NCBI RefSeq assembly: GCF_051020955.1
Contig: NC_135013.1
Coordinates: 31,162,802-31,226,801, forward strand
Direction of reading: 5' to 3'
DNA: 64,000 bases
Source of the DNA: Megalopta genalis
Lineage: Eukaryota > Arthropoda > Insecta > Hymenoptera > Halictidae
Shown here: in pieces, positions 1-11,960 of the stretch
Numbering within the stretch: position 1 is the first letter of the stretch
Layout: each line of letters begins with the position of its first letter
The notes under the pieces: model-generated
What the model was told of the DNA's origin: nothing
Database searches by the model: none
What the model saw: only the letters and a program-made list of their open reading frames with translations
Made by a program: the position numbers and the translations under genes

Positions 1-30
1 TTATTATTATTATTATTATTATTATTATCT
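1..30. repeat. TTA trinucleotide microsatellite
   Basis: Uninterrupted TTA units run from the window edge to about base 30, so the tract may continue outside the window. It is ordinary simple-sequence DNA with no coding meaning. Confidence 0.95.
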
Positions 31-2013
31 ATTCATTAACGGACACGGTGCTCTTTATGCACGCGGCAATCGCGTAGTGGTACAGCGATGTATGTGCAAC
101 GAACACGTTCAACGCTGCATACAATTAAGGATGTTCTAGTTTTATGCAACAAAATAAGATTGCGGAGGTGTGTTTCCGTGGTGGAAAGTTCCTGAATGAA
201 TTTCGAAGTCTTTTTATTCACACCGCGCTTTTGTGCTTTTTCGGAGCGATCTTCGCTCGACCAGACAGCAAGATTATTTACTTTTTTGTACGCTCGTGTC
301 ATGATTTTCTTTAATTGGCAAGCACCGAGTAGCGTGCTGACCAATCGGGTCGTAGGTAAGGGCCATTGTCTTTATTTTCATTTCCTTTTCTGTTCGCGTC
401 GCGTCCTTTTCTATAACTTTCCAGCCGCGGCTACGAACTTATTATAGCAGTGTTTGGAACATTGCAGCGAACCGAAGATCAATCGATTAATCAGTTTAAT
501 CGGTTCGTAAGTGCTCGTTTGAAATTTTGCAACACTGGCTGCAAATATGTCTATTTTATGGCCGTTGTTGCAGTATAATACGGTTGATAGGATTACGCGA
601 GCCATAATTACTTCTGCATACGATCAATCGAGAAAATGATCTTGTGCCGAGTTCGCGACGAAGGTGCATAAGCCATTTGCACCAGCCTCATTGTCATTGT
701 GCACAAGTCACATTTGTCTAAGAAGAACGGCGAAGTCGATACGGTTGTTAATTAGGTTAAAAGTGGAACATTTAGCTTCGGGTACAGAGAGCAAAAGGAC
801 TCCATTGTCAATATTATAAATTCACAAGTCCAATACATATCCAGCGGAATAAGTTGCAAGCTTGTTCCGTGAAAAGGGTTCGGAGAAATTAGCAGAGGCA
901 GAGAGGGCAGAGACGGTGATTCAAAGGGAGGTCGATCGATTTTCAACGTCGCGCGGCGTAATGGACAGCAATTAAAATGTAAAGCGAGTGAAATATCGGC
1001 GAAGGGACTGTGGGGCTCGGTGTCCGGAGTAAGTCGACTGCAAAGACGGGCCAAGGGCGGGGTGGCGGCTATAGCAACGAGAGCGTACACAGAAATGCCC
1101 AATTTCGTTTAATCGGTTCCGCGATCACGATTGGACACAGGCTCGTGTCCCGTTTTCATCGGCGGCGGGACGCGGCGCGACGCGAAATTCGACGCGCGAC
1201 GCGATCTCGGGCCGAGGCCGCAAGCGGGCAGAAAAAGGTTTCCCTGATTTACGAGCGGTACGTTTCGTCGAACGGGGCCATGAATCACGGCACGCGGAAA
1301 GCGTGCAGAAAACATTCATGATTTCGTGTCCGATTTTTGCGCGACGGTTCCCCGCAAAGATCAAGGGACCCCACTCTCGAGCGCCTCGAATCGTCGCGTC
1401 ACGCTGCCGGGGCTGATTGATAACCGCGGCCGGGCCCGCTGAAAGCGGGATAACACGGCTCCTCTTAATCGATCAAAATCTGCGAGAACGCGCGGGACAG
1501 TGAACGCGCGCGAACATCGCATCGCGTCGCATCGGCCCCGTTTGTCAGGCGGATACACGCGCGGAGAACGCGTCCCCGCCGCGCCGGCCTGACGAGGAAA
1601 AATTACGAGATCGAGTGGCCGGCACTTCTCCGTACGATCTGGATCAACTTTTAACCGCGTTTCGGCTTCTCGTAAATTGCGCCGGTCGTATCAATTTCTT
1701 GACGAGATCCTCCGTCAGCCGTGCTTCCGTTTTACGCCTTCCGTTACGACCTCGCGAGATTCCGCCGGCTCTCGAGTCGAGCGAAATTTCTCGAGTTCAA
1801 GCTTCCGGCTGGCAGCGGCCTGAACGTTCTCTTTTACGATGCGCATCAATTTTTAATCGACGCGCGGTTTTTGTAAATCGCGTCGGTTGCATCGATTTCT
1901 TAACGCGATCGTTCGTCGAGACGCGCTTCTCTTTATATAATTGTGTAATTATGTTATATTGTAAGATGCAATTATAATATGTTATAATTACATTGTATTG
2001 TATTATATTATAA
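31..2013. other. Unassigned DNA, no gene seen
   Basis: I recognise no exon, RNA gene or transposon end here. The part from about 1010 to 1920 is CpG-rich and has short overlapping open frames on both strands with Arg/Ser/Ala-rich translations, typical of GC-rich non-coding DNA. The last 90 bases (1930-2013) turn abruptly into TA-rich sequence that leads into the family A element at 2014. Confidence 0.6.
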
Positions 2014-2346
2014 TACAAAAATGTCTCGCAATCCGCAAGTGGCGGATTCCTCAGGTCATTCGAAGCAACTTTTCCTTTTACAAAAATTTTCTCCGAGGCA
2101 CTGTTAACGAGTTATTAACGAAAAACAGTGACCAATGAGAGGCGAGCTCGGCTGGCGCGTGGCGACCGAGCCAATGAGCGGAACTGGGCTTCGAACTAGG
2201 CTCCGCCTCGCGCCAGGCGAGCTCACCGCTTATTGGTCACTGTTTTCCGTTAATAACTCGTTAACGGTGCCTCGGAGAACATTTTTGTAAAGGAAGAAGT
2301 TGCTTCAAATGATCTGAGGAACCCGCCATTTCCGGGACATCCTGTA
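2014..2346. mobile_element. Family A palindromic MITE, copy 1
   Basis: Short non-autonomous element whose two halves are near-complementary. The left half has AACGAGTTATTAACGAAAAA then CAGTGACCAATGAGAGGCGA; the right half carries their complements before the end CCTGTA. The left terminus has lost part of the GGGTGTCC block seen in better copies, so it begins TACAAAAATGTCTCGCAATC. No transposase is encoded. Both sides are TA-rich, and the right end runs straight into a pentanucleotide tract. A Tc1/mariner-type origin is inferred from the TA at the ends, not shown. Confidence 0.85.
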
Positions 2347-2349
2347 TAA

Positions 2350-2535
2350 ATGTATTATAATACAATATAATATAATATAATATAATATAATATAATATAA
2401 TATAATATAATATAATATAATATAATATAATATAATATAATATAATATAATATAATATAATATAATATAATATAATATAATATAATATAATATAATATAA
2501 TACACAATACAATACAATACAATATAATAATATAA
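2350..2535. repeat. ATAAT pentanucleotide microsatellite
   Basis: About 30 almost perfect copies of the ATAAT unit, followed by ACAAT variants and a TA-rich tail. The tract begins a few bases after the CCTGTATAAA end of family A copy 1. Tyr/Ile/Leu-rich open frames across it are translations of the simple repeat. Confidence 0.95.
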
Positions 2536-4159
2536 TTACAATGTGTGTAAAATAATATCATATCATAATATGTAACTATGATTTCGGACGGATCCGTCGG
2601 TCGAGATGAAGCGAAGCGCGTGCAGCAAAAATAGTTGGCAGATAGCCTGAAGCTTCCGCTGAAATGTAAATCAAGTTGCAGCGATCGTCCAGTATCCGTA
2701 TAGCTTAGCAAATAATTTGCAGTCCCGGGCTCCTCTGCCAAGTGCTTCCGTGCAAATGATTTCGGTGTTGCGATGTAATTCGATAAAACTCGCAGTCAAA
2801 ACATTGTAACCGGTCTGTCCACAAAAAAAAAAAATTCTTCGCGACGCGGATTAACTTTCAACGCGGTACGTTCAAGCACCGCAAAAGTCTTTCAATGAAT
2901 TTACAACGGTCTCGCGATTCTGCGTAAAAATCGTGGACAGGCTGGGTAAATCGTGTTAGAAGCTCGGCTTTGTGTAACTTTCGTTTCGCGGGATTTCGGT
3001 AAACACCGTCTCGACGGTGAACGAGTTAATTCCCGGCGGCCCGGAATAAAACTCCTGTAATTTGCATGCCGAAATAAAGTAGCAGATGTTGCGCCGCGTG
3101 TTCCGCGGCGGAACGTGGAGCCGTTCGGCTGTCCACAGCGTAATAACAGAATACACGGCGGGCATGTTCACCCTAACGCGGAACGGTCGAGGGAGCCCCG
3201 GTAATGGGTCGCGAGTTTCGCGGCTGCCATTAACCCTTCCGTTCCCGCGCGCAACCGTACCGTTGCATATTTTATGCGACAAAACAATATCTCGTCGTCG
3301 CGCGTATTGTATTTCGCGCTGTGTATGCGTGTGTGCGTGTGCGCGCAGCTAGGCGGTGCCTGTATCGGGGTTCGATTCGCCGGGAAAGGGGGCCCGAGGA
3401 CCCCGGCCACGGTAACGAGCCGATCGGCCGAGTTATTTTTCCCCGTCGTTCTCATCGACGGACTGAAATTTCGCGCGGCACGCCGCGGGCGGCGTGGCAA
3501 AAAGAGCGCCGCGCGGGCGGAACGGCGATATCCGCGCCGCGGAAAACGCAAGGAAAACGCGTCGCTCCAAGCCGAGACGACGAACGATCCCGCGTCCCAG
3601 CTGGCTCCGGACATGGATCGTTTAAAAGAAAATTGCCCGAGACGCTCTCAAAGTATGCCCGCGCGCGGGCCGACAAATTGAATTCACCGTCGCGAGCAGA
3701 AATTAGAGAGGACGATTTCGCTGGGCGAGCGACATGGGCATACGACGCGACGGCGAATCCTTTGTGAAAATATTTGCGCGTTCAAAGGGCCGGGAGACGA
3801 AGATCCTCGGTCTGCAACTGTTACTATCCCATTCCGCGGCCGATCCGGGACGTTGCAAAAAGCGAAGTGGACTTCCCTCGACGTTCGCGTTCTTGCGCGT
3901 CGCGCGCGAGGATTTTTATTTCGAGGCGAAGTCGATCGATGTCTCGCCGGAAGGATCTCTTAAATCTGCCGGAAGGATATCTCCGATGGCAAATTTGAGT
4001 CGTCGATTTACCTGTTCGGCTTGCGCCCCGTTCAATCTGCGAATATAAATGCGACCCTTCCCTCCTGGACTTTGAACGATCTGTCGTGCGAGTATGTTGA
4101 ATATTATGCTTCAATCTGCGGATAATGGTCTCGGAGTCGCTGCCGTCTTCTCGAACTCA
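2536..4159. other. Unassigned DNA, partly CpG-rich
   Basis: Nothing recognisable. From 3080 to 3700 the DNA is very CpG-rich and open in several frames at once on both strands, which argues against coding. A GTGTGTGCGTGTGCG stretch lies near 3327-3345. A GGTTCGATTCGCC box near 3368 resembles a tRNA B box, but there is no matching A box or cloverleaf. Confidence 0.6.
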
Positions 4160-5432
4160 CAGTAATGTCTCCCTAACTGACGCTCAGATTGTCCACACAG
4201 CCTCGCGGCTCGTTTTTATAATTGTTGACAATTTGTAAATATGGAAAAGAGCTGCGAGGCTCGAATAATTGTCCAATATTGTCGAAAAATTGTCCATTTT
4301 CGTGGACAATCTGAGCGTCAATTAGAGAGACATTACTGTATAGCAATTTCTTGCTAATTCGCGCTCAGATTGTCCACAAAAATGGACAATTCGGGAAGAG
4401 AAGATGCGATTATTCGAGCCTCGCGGCTCGATTTTGTAGTTGTTAACAATTCGTAACTATGAAAAAGAGCTGCGAGGCTCGAATAATTGTCCAATAATCG
4501 TCGGAAAATTGTCCGTTTTCTTGGACAATCTGAGCGTCAATTAGAGAGACATTACTGTATAGCAATTTCTTGCTAATTCGCGCTCAGATTGTCCACAAAA
4601 ATGGACAATTCGGGAAGAGAAGATGCGATTATTCGAGCCTCGCGGCTCGATTTTGTAGTTGTTAACAATTCGTAACTATGAAAAAGAGCTGCGAGGCTCG
4701 AATAATTGTCCAATAATCGTCGGAAAATTGTCCGTTTTCTTGGACAATCTGAGCGTCAATTAGAGAGACATTACTGTATAGTCATTTCTGTCTAATTCGC
4801 GCTCAGATTGTCCAAAAAAATGGACAATTTGGGAAGAGAAGATGCGATTATTCGAGCCTCGCGGCTCGATTTTGTAGTTGTTAACAATTCGTAACTATGA
4901 AAAAGAGATGCGAGACTCGAATAATTGTCCAATAATCGTCGGAAAATTGTCCGTTTTCTTGGACAATCTGAGCGTCAATTAGAGAGACATTACTGTATAG
5001 CAATTTCTTGCTAATTCGCGCTCAGATTGTCCACAAAAATGGACAATTCGGGAAGAAAAGATGCGATTATTCGAGCCTCGCGGCTCGATTTTGTAATTGT
5101 TGACAATTCGTAACTATGAAAAAGAGCTGCGAGGCTCGAATAATTGTCCAATATTGTCGAAAAATTGTCCATTTTCGTGGACAATCTGAGCGTCAATTAG
5201 AGAGACATTACTGTATAGTCATTTCTGTCTAATTCGCGCTCAGATTGTCCAAAAAAATGGACAATTTGGGAAGAGAAGACACGATTGTTCGAGCATTGCG
5301 GCTCGTTTTTATAATAGTTGACAATTCGTAACTGTAAAAACGAACCGCAAGGCTTGAATAATCGTGTCTCCTTCTCCCAAATTGTCCATTTTTGTTGGCA
5401 ATCTGAGCGTCAATTGGAGAGACATTACTGTA
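4160..5432. repeat. Six-unit tandem array of family B palindromes
   Basis: Six head-to-tail units start at 4160, 4341, 4560, 4779, 4998 and 5216, giving 217-219-bp periods (the first unit is shortened). Each unit is itself a palindrome: GATTGTCCAC-AAAATGGACAATT on the left, a TCGAGCC/GGCTCGA stem around a central AACAATTCGTAAC, then the complementary right half ending GAGAGACATTACTGTA. Inner units start TAGCAATTTC or TAGTCATTTC rather than CAGTAATGTC. Units 2 and 3 look almost identical, which suggests recent amplification. No protein is encoded. Confidence 0.93.
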
Positions 5433-6218
5433 TTTCGGATGCTTTCTATCCGACTTAAATTTCCATCATTCTGTGTGGCCGATAGCAAAAGTTTACGAAT
5501 TCTAAGGAAGCGAAGGCGAGAATGATTAAGACAGAACAATTAAAAAAAAACGAAGAATGCCACTCGATCGAAATATTTGCAATCAATTTACCGCAGTCAC
5601 CAGAACGAAACAAAGAACGTCGAGTAATTTCTGTTTTCTTTGCTTACGAAGATCTTAAGTCCAGTGACATTTTTACGGACCGCGCCAGCGCATCCTTGAT
5701 TTATTCGCAAGAATAATCGGCAATCCAGAGATAGAAAGGCAAGGACTTTACGACTTCCGGGTCGCCGAGACGCGACATTTTCGTATTCCCCTGGGCCCGG
5801 GTGTCCTCTTGCATCGCGAATCGCCGGCTAACGGTAGACGATGCACTGTTCTCCGCATTTCAACGTAAACACGGTGATCCAGTTGTACGTACATGCAGGG
5901 TAAGTGTGGGTATTACTGGGAACGTCCCAAATACCGCGGTGTTTTATCGAAGTAATAAAGTCTGACGTTTAATATCCTTCTTGTACGTTTAATATTGATT
6001 ATTCTACTTTGCTTGCAGTAATGGGTACATAACCGCGGTAATATATGCACTCGCATGGTTTCTTTAGATTACGCGTTTTAATGAAATTTGTGCTTCCGGA
6101 AATGCAATATTTTGAGAAAACGAAATATTCAGGTTAAAGAATAGCGCGAGTCGTTAATTTATTGGCGTAAGAAGTCTCATTTTCTTTTTCAAACCGCAGT
6201 AATACCTACATTTATTCT
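5433..6218. other. Unassigned AT-rich DNA
   Basis: No gene, tandem repeat or transposon terminus recognised. A 64-codon open frame (5522-5716, plus) has no recognisable motif and no splice context that I can defend. Confidence 0.55.
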
Positions 6219-6835
6219 ATATAGAAATTACTCTCTAATTCGCGCTCGGATTGCGCTAAATTGTCCACTAAAGTGGACAATTTGGGAAAAGGAGATACGA
6301 TTATTCGAGTATTCAGGCTTATTTTTATAGTTGACAATCGATAACTATAAAAACGAGGTGCAAGGTTCGAATAATGAAATATTCAAGGCCTTGCTTTCTA
6401 TTTTTATAGTATATTTTAGGTATATTATACATATTATAAATATACAGAGTTCCTGGGGTCATTTGAAGCAACATTTTCCTTTGCGAAAATGCGATCTGCC
6501 GCTTCGTTTACGAGTTATTAGCGAAAAACGGCGACCAATGAGACGCGAGATCAGTTGGCGCGAGACGGCCGAGCCAATGAGCAGAACCGAGCTCCGTGCG
6601 CTCGTTGGCTGGCCCGCTGCGCGCCAGTCGAGCTCGCCTCTCATTGGCCACCGTTTTTCGCTAATAACTCGTAAACGAAGCCGCGGATCGCATTTTCGCA
6701 AAGGAAAAAGTTGCTTCAAATCACCTAAGGAATCAACCTCTCCCAGTTTTCAAGACATTTTCGGGACATCCTATAGTATATTTTATAGCATATCTCGAAT
6801 AATCTAAGCGCGAATTAGGGAGAAATAATTACTGT
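6219..6835. mobile_element. Family B element split by a family A element
   Basis: The left portion, from 6219 to about 6376, has the B features: CTCTCTAATTCGCGCTCGGA, TTGTCCACTAAAGTGGACAA, and a TCGAG stem around ACAATCGATAAC. The right remnant is TCTAAGCGCGAATTAGGGAG followed by AAATAATTACTGT at 6802-6835. Between them lie TA-rich DNA and a family A element at 6444-6775. The B copy is therefore older than the A insertion. Much of the B right half is missing. Confidence 0.75.
6444..6775. mobile_element. Family A palindromic MITE, copy 2
   Basis: The conserved A body is present: ATTTGAAGCAA, a pair of GTTTACGAGTTATTAGCGAA and complementary arms, and a GC-rich centre with CCAATGAG boxes. The left terminus is shortened to ACAG followed almost at once by TTCCTGGGGTCATTTGAAG; the right end is GGGACATCCTATA. 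A 158-codon open frame across it is repeat sequence in frame, not a gene. Confidence 0.85.
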
Positions 6836-7858
6836 CACCGCCAGAAAGCTTGGGAATCGAGCCGCGATCAGCTCCGGGCTCGGTCGCGCAATCGAATAAA
6901 TTGGAATCGACTGAGCGAAAGGTTCGCGACCGCAGAACGGTCGGCGACGCAGGACGCGGAACTGTAATAACGTCGATATTCGTAATATATCGTACGCGAA
7001 ACAATGAATTTAATGCTGCGTCGAATTACGTACACCCGATTATGTTTGTAGCCGTCGCCGCGCTCCCCCGACCGCGCCGCTCGCCGGTGTAAAGAGAAAC
7101 GCGGGGTGCGAGGGCGAGGGGCGCGAATAAATATCGCGAGCAGGGGAGCGCAGATTTTCGTCGATAATTAAAATTCGAGCCCGTGCCCGGATGTTTCGCT
7201 GGAAAAATGCTGGAGGGGCTGCGGAGGGGGGGAAGGAGGGACGATCGTCGGAACGGTTCGCCCGGCGCAGCGCCGCGGTGTTCCCGGCGTCCGACGAATC
7301 GGAGAATAGGAGCCAGGAAACGGATACAGCCGTATTAATTAATGGAGTTCGCGGCTCGTAATTAATATCTCGTTGCGCGCTACCGCCGGGCATCCCGCCC
7401 CGGAGAGAGAACACGCCGGATTTGCACACGATTCCGCCGCCGTCGCCGACTCCGCAACAACCACCGTCTTTGCGCTATGAAATTACGAAGACGTTTCTTA
7501 AACCGTTCGTCACGCTTTTTCATGCTTCCTTTTTTGCACGCGCGAATTTCGAATAACACGCTGCTCGAACTACACGGTTTTGCGGAGCGTCTTTTCTCGG
7601 TGGGATCGTCTAGGAACAGGACTTCCACGAGGGGTGAATTAACGTCGATGTTGCATTGTCTTGTCACTGAAAGACAGAAGAGATTCTACGAAGCAGGAAT
7701 GTAAACAACGTAATACAGTATGCTCGATATCTTGGTCTTGTCCAAGAAAAAGAAAACCAAGAGAATCGCGAGACAATTTTGCTTGTTGTACCCAACATCG
7801 AAGCGTGTGCGTGTTTATTCTATTATTCTTAAAAATATGTGATATAAATGTATAAGTA
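6836..7858. other. Unassigned CpG-rich DNA
   Basis: No gene seen. The segment 7040-7460 is CpG-rich with opposing open frames full of Arg, Pro and Ala. The ORF ends at about 7700 and 7850 show no codon-use or motif evidence of being exons. Confidence 0.55.
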
Positions 7859-8390
7859 ACCTGTGAAGGTTTATGTATAAGGTTGAATTATTATTATTAT
7901 TATTAAGGTTTATTATTATTTTATTATTATATTACGATTAAGGTGTAACCTATGAAGGTTTATGATTAAGGTTTAATTACTATTATTATTAAGGTTTATT
8001 ATTACTTAATTATTATTATGATTAAGGTTTAACCTATGAAGGTTTATGATTAAGGTTTAACCTAAGAAGATTTATGATTAAGGTTTAATTACTATTATTA
8101 TTAAGGTTTATTATTATTTAATTATTATTATGATTAAGGTTTAACTTATGAAGGTTTATGATTAAGGTTTAATTACTATTATTATTAAGGTTTATTATTA
8201 TTTAATTATTATTATGATTAAGGTTTAACCTATGAAGGTTTATGATTAAGGTTAAATTATTATTATTATTATTAAGGTTTATTATTATTTAATGACTATT
8301 ATGATTAAGGTTAAATTATTATTATTAAGGTTTGTTATTATTTAATTATTATTATGATTAAGGTTCAACCTATGAAGCTTTAAGGTTCAT
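7859..8390. repeat. Minisatellite, about 85-bp unit with TTA runs
   Basis: Degenerate tandem units contain ATTAAGGTTTAACCTATGAA, GGTTTATGATTAAGG and ATTATTATT runs. The AACCTATGAAGG box recurs at 7947, 8031, 8142 and 8227, spacing 84, 111 and 85; the longer interval holds an extra part-unit of about 27 bp. Compound microsatellite/minisatellite DNA with no coding potential. Confidence 0.9.
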
Positions 8391-9102
8391 GATCGACTAC
8401 ATTCGTTTTACTGTACAGCGAATAAATCTCATCGGAGATTTGAAAGCTTATAATAAAAACAGGGAAAAAAGAAACGAAAAGATCGCGTGACAAGATCGAC
8501 GTTTCCAATTTCGGGAATGAATCGCGAACAAGACGATATATCACCAAAATATTGTATCAGCTTGTACGTGAAAATCGTGGACACCTACCTAAACTAGGAA
8601 ATTCATTTGTATTTGACGGGATCGGAGATCGCAGGGGCCGGGCGGGCGCGATTATCATCGCGAAACATCGGCTACATGCACTTTGTTTGCGGGGTTCGCG
8701 CAATTTATTAAATCCCGGCGCGACGACGAGGGAGTTTCGCTTCTCTCTGTTTCGGATTCCCGGTCCGGGGGAGGGGTGCGGCCATTCCGCCGTTTGAAAC
8801 GGTGTCCGCGCGGGTCACGGTGTGCGCGCCACTGAGCCAAATGAAATTTGCCAAGCAGAGAGAGAGTGCATTACGTCGATGAGGCCCGGCCCTAATTTCT
8901 CGAGCACTCGCCGAGTTCCAAGCGCCCAACGTAAACTCTCTTTCACATCATAGTTTCTCTCGTTCTTCTCAACTGCCCTCGGGGCCCGCCCTCCCGGCTC
9001 CCCTATTTTTCTATCCATCTCGAGCCGCCTGTTTGCTCGGTCTTTTTTCATTCCGCGCCCGCTCGACCATTTTTAACGGGCACGCGGGTTCGCTGCCTGG
9101 AG
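8391..9102. other. Unassigned DNA
   Basis: No gene or repeat recognised. CpG content rises from about 8620. Several short open frames overlap on both strands with no family resemblance. Confidence 0.55.
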
Positions 9103-9113
9103 AGAGAGAACGT

Positions 9114-9153
<40 letters not shown>

Positions 9154-9560
9154 AAGAGAAGCGCGAGAGACAGCGTGAGAGAGCGATAGAGAGAGAGAGA
9201 GAGAGAGAAAGCAAGAGAAGCGCGAGAGACAGCGTGAGAGAGCGAGAGAGACAGAGCGACAGAGACAGAGCGCGAGAGACAGGGCGCGAGAGAGACAAAG
9301 CGCGAAAGAAAGAGCGCGAGGGTCAGAGCGCGAGAGAGACAAAGCGCGAGAGAAAGAGCGCGAGGGTCAGAGCGCAAGGGAGACAAAGCGCGAGAGAAGG
9401 AGCGCAAGGGAGACAGAGCGCGAGAGAAAGAGCGCAAGAGTCAAAGCGCGAGAGAAAGAGCGCGCGAGAGAAAGAGCGCGAGAGAGACAAAGCGAGAGAG
9501 ACAAAGCACGCGAGAGAAAGAGCTCGCGAGACAGAGCGCGAGAGAGCGCGCGAGCAGAAT
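9103..9560. repeat. Purine tract of GAGA and GCGCGAGAGA units
   Basis: About 450 bp almost free of pyrimidines apart from the C of CGCGAG and GACA. It starts as pure (GA)n and becomes GAGAGACAAAGCGCGAGAGA-type units with GGGTCAGAGCGC variants. It keeps every frame open, producing a 243-codon Arg/Glu-rich frame on plus and Ser/Leu-rich frames on minus; I regard all of these as artefacts. Confidence 0.95.
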
Positions 9561-10889
9561 TTTTATTTTCCGCGGGTGGTTGGCGGCGCAAAGGGGTGCG
9601 CTCTGTATCCGGCGATGGCTCGCGGCAATAAACGAGCCGGCGAGAGATTGTTTATGTATCTCACGGCGGTACGTGGCTCGCTACTCGACCGAGTATCGCT
9701 CTTCATATTGTACGCTCTGGAAAATTCTTTCGATATTTTTTCGCGGACCGAAATAATATTTTAGGGGTCGCCGGGAAAATTCGATCGACCGGGAAAATTC
9801 GTCCGCTCTCGTTATTGGGAGAAACAGAGATCGCCTGGCGACGCGCCGTGGCGAATGTTTAAACAATGTCTGGGCTCATCCGGTCAAACGGAATATCAAA
9901 TCATGGGAGCCGGCTTACGCCGGGGAACGAAAAGCTCCGCGTTGCGCGCATTTCGACCGTCCTGGGACACTTGTACGAACCCCTAAGTGGACTACCGGGA
10001 CCGCGACAGTACGATTCAACTGACTATTAATAATTGTTTCACCTGCGCCGATGCAACAGCTGCTCGGCGATTCGGATCATCGTTCCCGCGATATTGGTTT
10101 GCCGCGAATTTTTGATACCCTGCGTTCGAAGTTCGATAAAACCGCGACAAATGGTCGTGCATCGAATCTGAAGGAGACGTCGCAAAGAGGAGACTTCGGT
10201 CTTCGTATCCGCGGTGGTTTCATTCCCGGAACAAATTTTCCAACGCCGGGGTAGACGTTTAACTATTGCACCGCGGACCGAAAATGTTATCCTTATTCGA
10301 GGAACACTGAGTCGAGACGCAGCAATTCAGTAAAATTTGAGAGAAGGAGAGTTACACTCATTTTGTACGAAATAATAACTCCAAATCTCATAAACAATCA
10401 CAATATAAAAGTTTCGTTTATCAAACATAACCAGGGAATCAATTTCCGTGAAACACAGCCAGCAACGATATACGCGATTAAGAAAAAGAGTCCCCGCATT
10501 TCCGTTCGGTACTCGAGGTAAACATTTTTTCCACAAAAATGACTTTAGGGCGATGAAACTAGAATCATCGCCCTTTAAAATAAGCCGAGATTGATAGCCG
10601 TGCGATTTTTCCCCCCGGAATAACAGCATTCCAAGCATCGGCAATCCTCCAGCAAAGGTTTCCCTCTAATTTCGCAGGCCGGTGCAGCAAGTCCGACTCG
10701 CACCGAATGCAGGTCGTAATTGTCAGCCGTGCGAAAATTTATTTATAGTCCGAGAACTCCGATCCGAACGATTAACGTCCGGAGACCGAGTGTCAGCTAA
10801 TTGAGCCTGCGCGGAAAAATGTCGTCGCGTAATTCTCGAGCAGAGAGGTGGAAGCTGAAAATTGTTTACGGTGCTCGTTCGATTCCCAC
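9561..10889. other. Unassigned DNA
   Basis: No recognisable feature. A 105-codon minus-strand frame (10327-10644) has no motif that I know. A GTTCGATTCCC box near 10877 resembles a tRNA B box, but no A box lies at the right distance upstream. Confidence 0.5.
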
Positions 10890-11145
10890 CCTTAGCACGG
10901 GGTGGCGAGCCAAAGGGGATGAAGCGTTTCGGTTCACCGGCGACTAGCGCCATCTGCCAAGCGTGCTGCGAAGGCAGGTGGTACGAGGTGTAGCCGGCTA
11001 AGTCGTCGTTGTCGGTGCCGGTGCCGGCGCGATGCCGTTTCTCCTTGGACGAGGACGACGCGGCCGGCGAGACCGGAAGCGGCGCGTTCAGCGCATCAAT
11101 GCTTCCGGACGTGCACGTTCTCCGCAGTTTCCTGTCCGTTACGAG
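10890..11145 (-). CDS. Candidate internal coding exon, gene unknown
   Basis: On the minus strand a run of T and C (about 11166-11185) precedes GCCGCAG at 11146-11152, a plausible splice acceptor. From 11145 the frame reads LVTDRKLRRTCTSGS, then a Ser/Ala stretch, KEKRHRAGTGTDNDD, GYTSYHLPSQHAWQM and EPKRFIPFGSPPRAK. It stays open to a possible donor (AAGG then GTGGGA) at 10889. Unlike other frames here, it mixes acidic, aromatic, Ser-rich and basic segments as a disordered cytoplasmic linker would. The predicted exon is 256 nt. I do not recognise the protein, and the donor is weak. The frame also stays open on both sides, so chance in GC-rich DNA is a real alternative. Confidence 0.35.
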
Positions 11146-11960
11146 CTGCGGCTTGCATCGCCGGAAAAACAAAAAAAAAAAAAAGGGGAACCGCCAGCCA
11201 ATTGCCTTTTGACCGACGCCACGCATCCACGCTGTAATTTCGCGCAATTAAACCCGTTTTTACATAGCCGCGAACCCTCCGCTCGCTCCACGGCCTCCGC
11301 AGCCGCGGCCGGCTGCAAAAGCGTGCTCGGCAGATATGAGCATTATTCGCCAGTTTTTCCCGCGAGCGAGATCGAAAGCGGTTCTCTTCCCCTTATCGGC
11401 GGCCGATCCGAGAATTCGTTGCAATTTGCCGGCGATTCCCCGGCAAATGATCCGCGACCGGAACGATCAACATTGTGCGTAAACGGCGGCCCGATCCCCG
11501 ACACGTTCGCACTTACCGAGAAGCCAGCAGTTCGCCTGTTTGATGGAACGATCTTTTCGGGGGACGGTTTCCATCGACCGGCGCACTTTTATCACGTTTC
11601 GCCCGTTTATTTCTCCGGTATTTCCGAGATCGGAACGATTACGCGAGATCCGTCGAGCAGAGAGAACGAGAGGCGCGGAACGCTCGCAGCCGAGCGTTTG
11701 ATGCAACAAATTCTCCATTCCGCGATGAAACGGCTCGCGGAGCGCGAGGCTCGTCTTAAATAAAACCTATCAAAACGTCCGGCGAGGAACGTAAGCGCGT
11801 CGAATCGGCCGCGAGAAACTGGATCGAGCTTCTCCGAAACGCGCGGACTGCAGCCACGCGGATGCAACATACGCGAGCGTTGGAACTTAGCTGGGCTCGT
11901 GGCTGGAAGAGAAAGAGTTTCGACGCCGGAGTGCGCGACGTTGTCGTCGCGAATGTACAA
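11146..11960. other. Unassigned CpG-rich DNA
   Basis: GC-rich DNA open in several overlapping frames, including a 243-codon plus-strand frame (11032-11763) with low-complexity Arg/Ala/Ser translation that also crosses the poly-A run at 11169-11184. No domain is recognisable. Confidence 0.5.

Noticed and set aside
3350..3390. GGTTCGATTCGCC, like a tRNA B box
   Set aside because: No A box at the right spacing and no cloverleaf stems around it.
4160..5432. Regularly spaced repeats suggestive of a CRISPR array
   Set aside because: Units are contiguous 219-bp palindromes with no unique spacers and match dispersed transposon copies elsewhere in the window.
6331..6807. 158-codon plus-strand open frame
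   Set aside because: It spans the nested family B and A elements; equivalent frames recur in other A copies with stops at random places.
7859..8390. TTAAGG-containing tandem repeat as a possible telomere-like array
   Set aside because: The unit is an irregular block of about 85 bp with TTA runs, not a short telomeric motif such as TTAGG.
9033..9764. 243-codon plus-strand open frame
   Set aside because: Most of it is a translated GAGA/GCGCGAG tract (Arg/Glu repeats). The tract stays open in other frames too.
10870..10900. GTTCGATTCCCACCC, like a tRNA 3' part
   Set aside because: No acceptor-stem partner or A box 40-50 bases upstream; it also overlaps the edge of the candidate exon.
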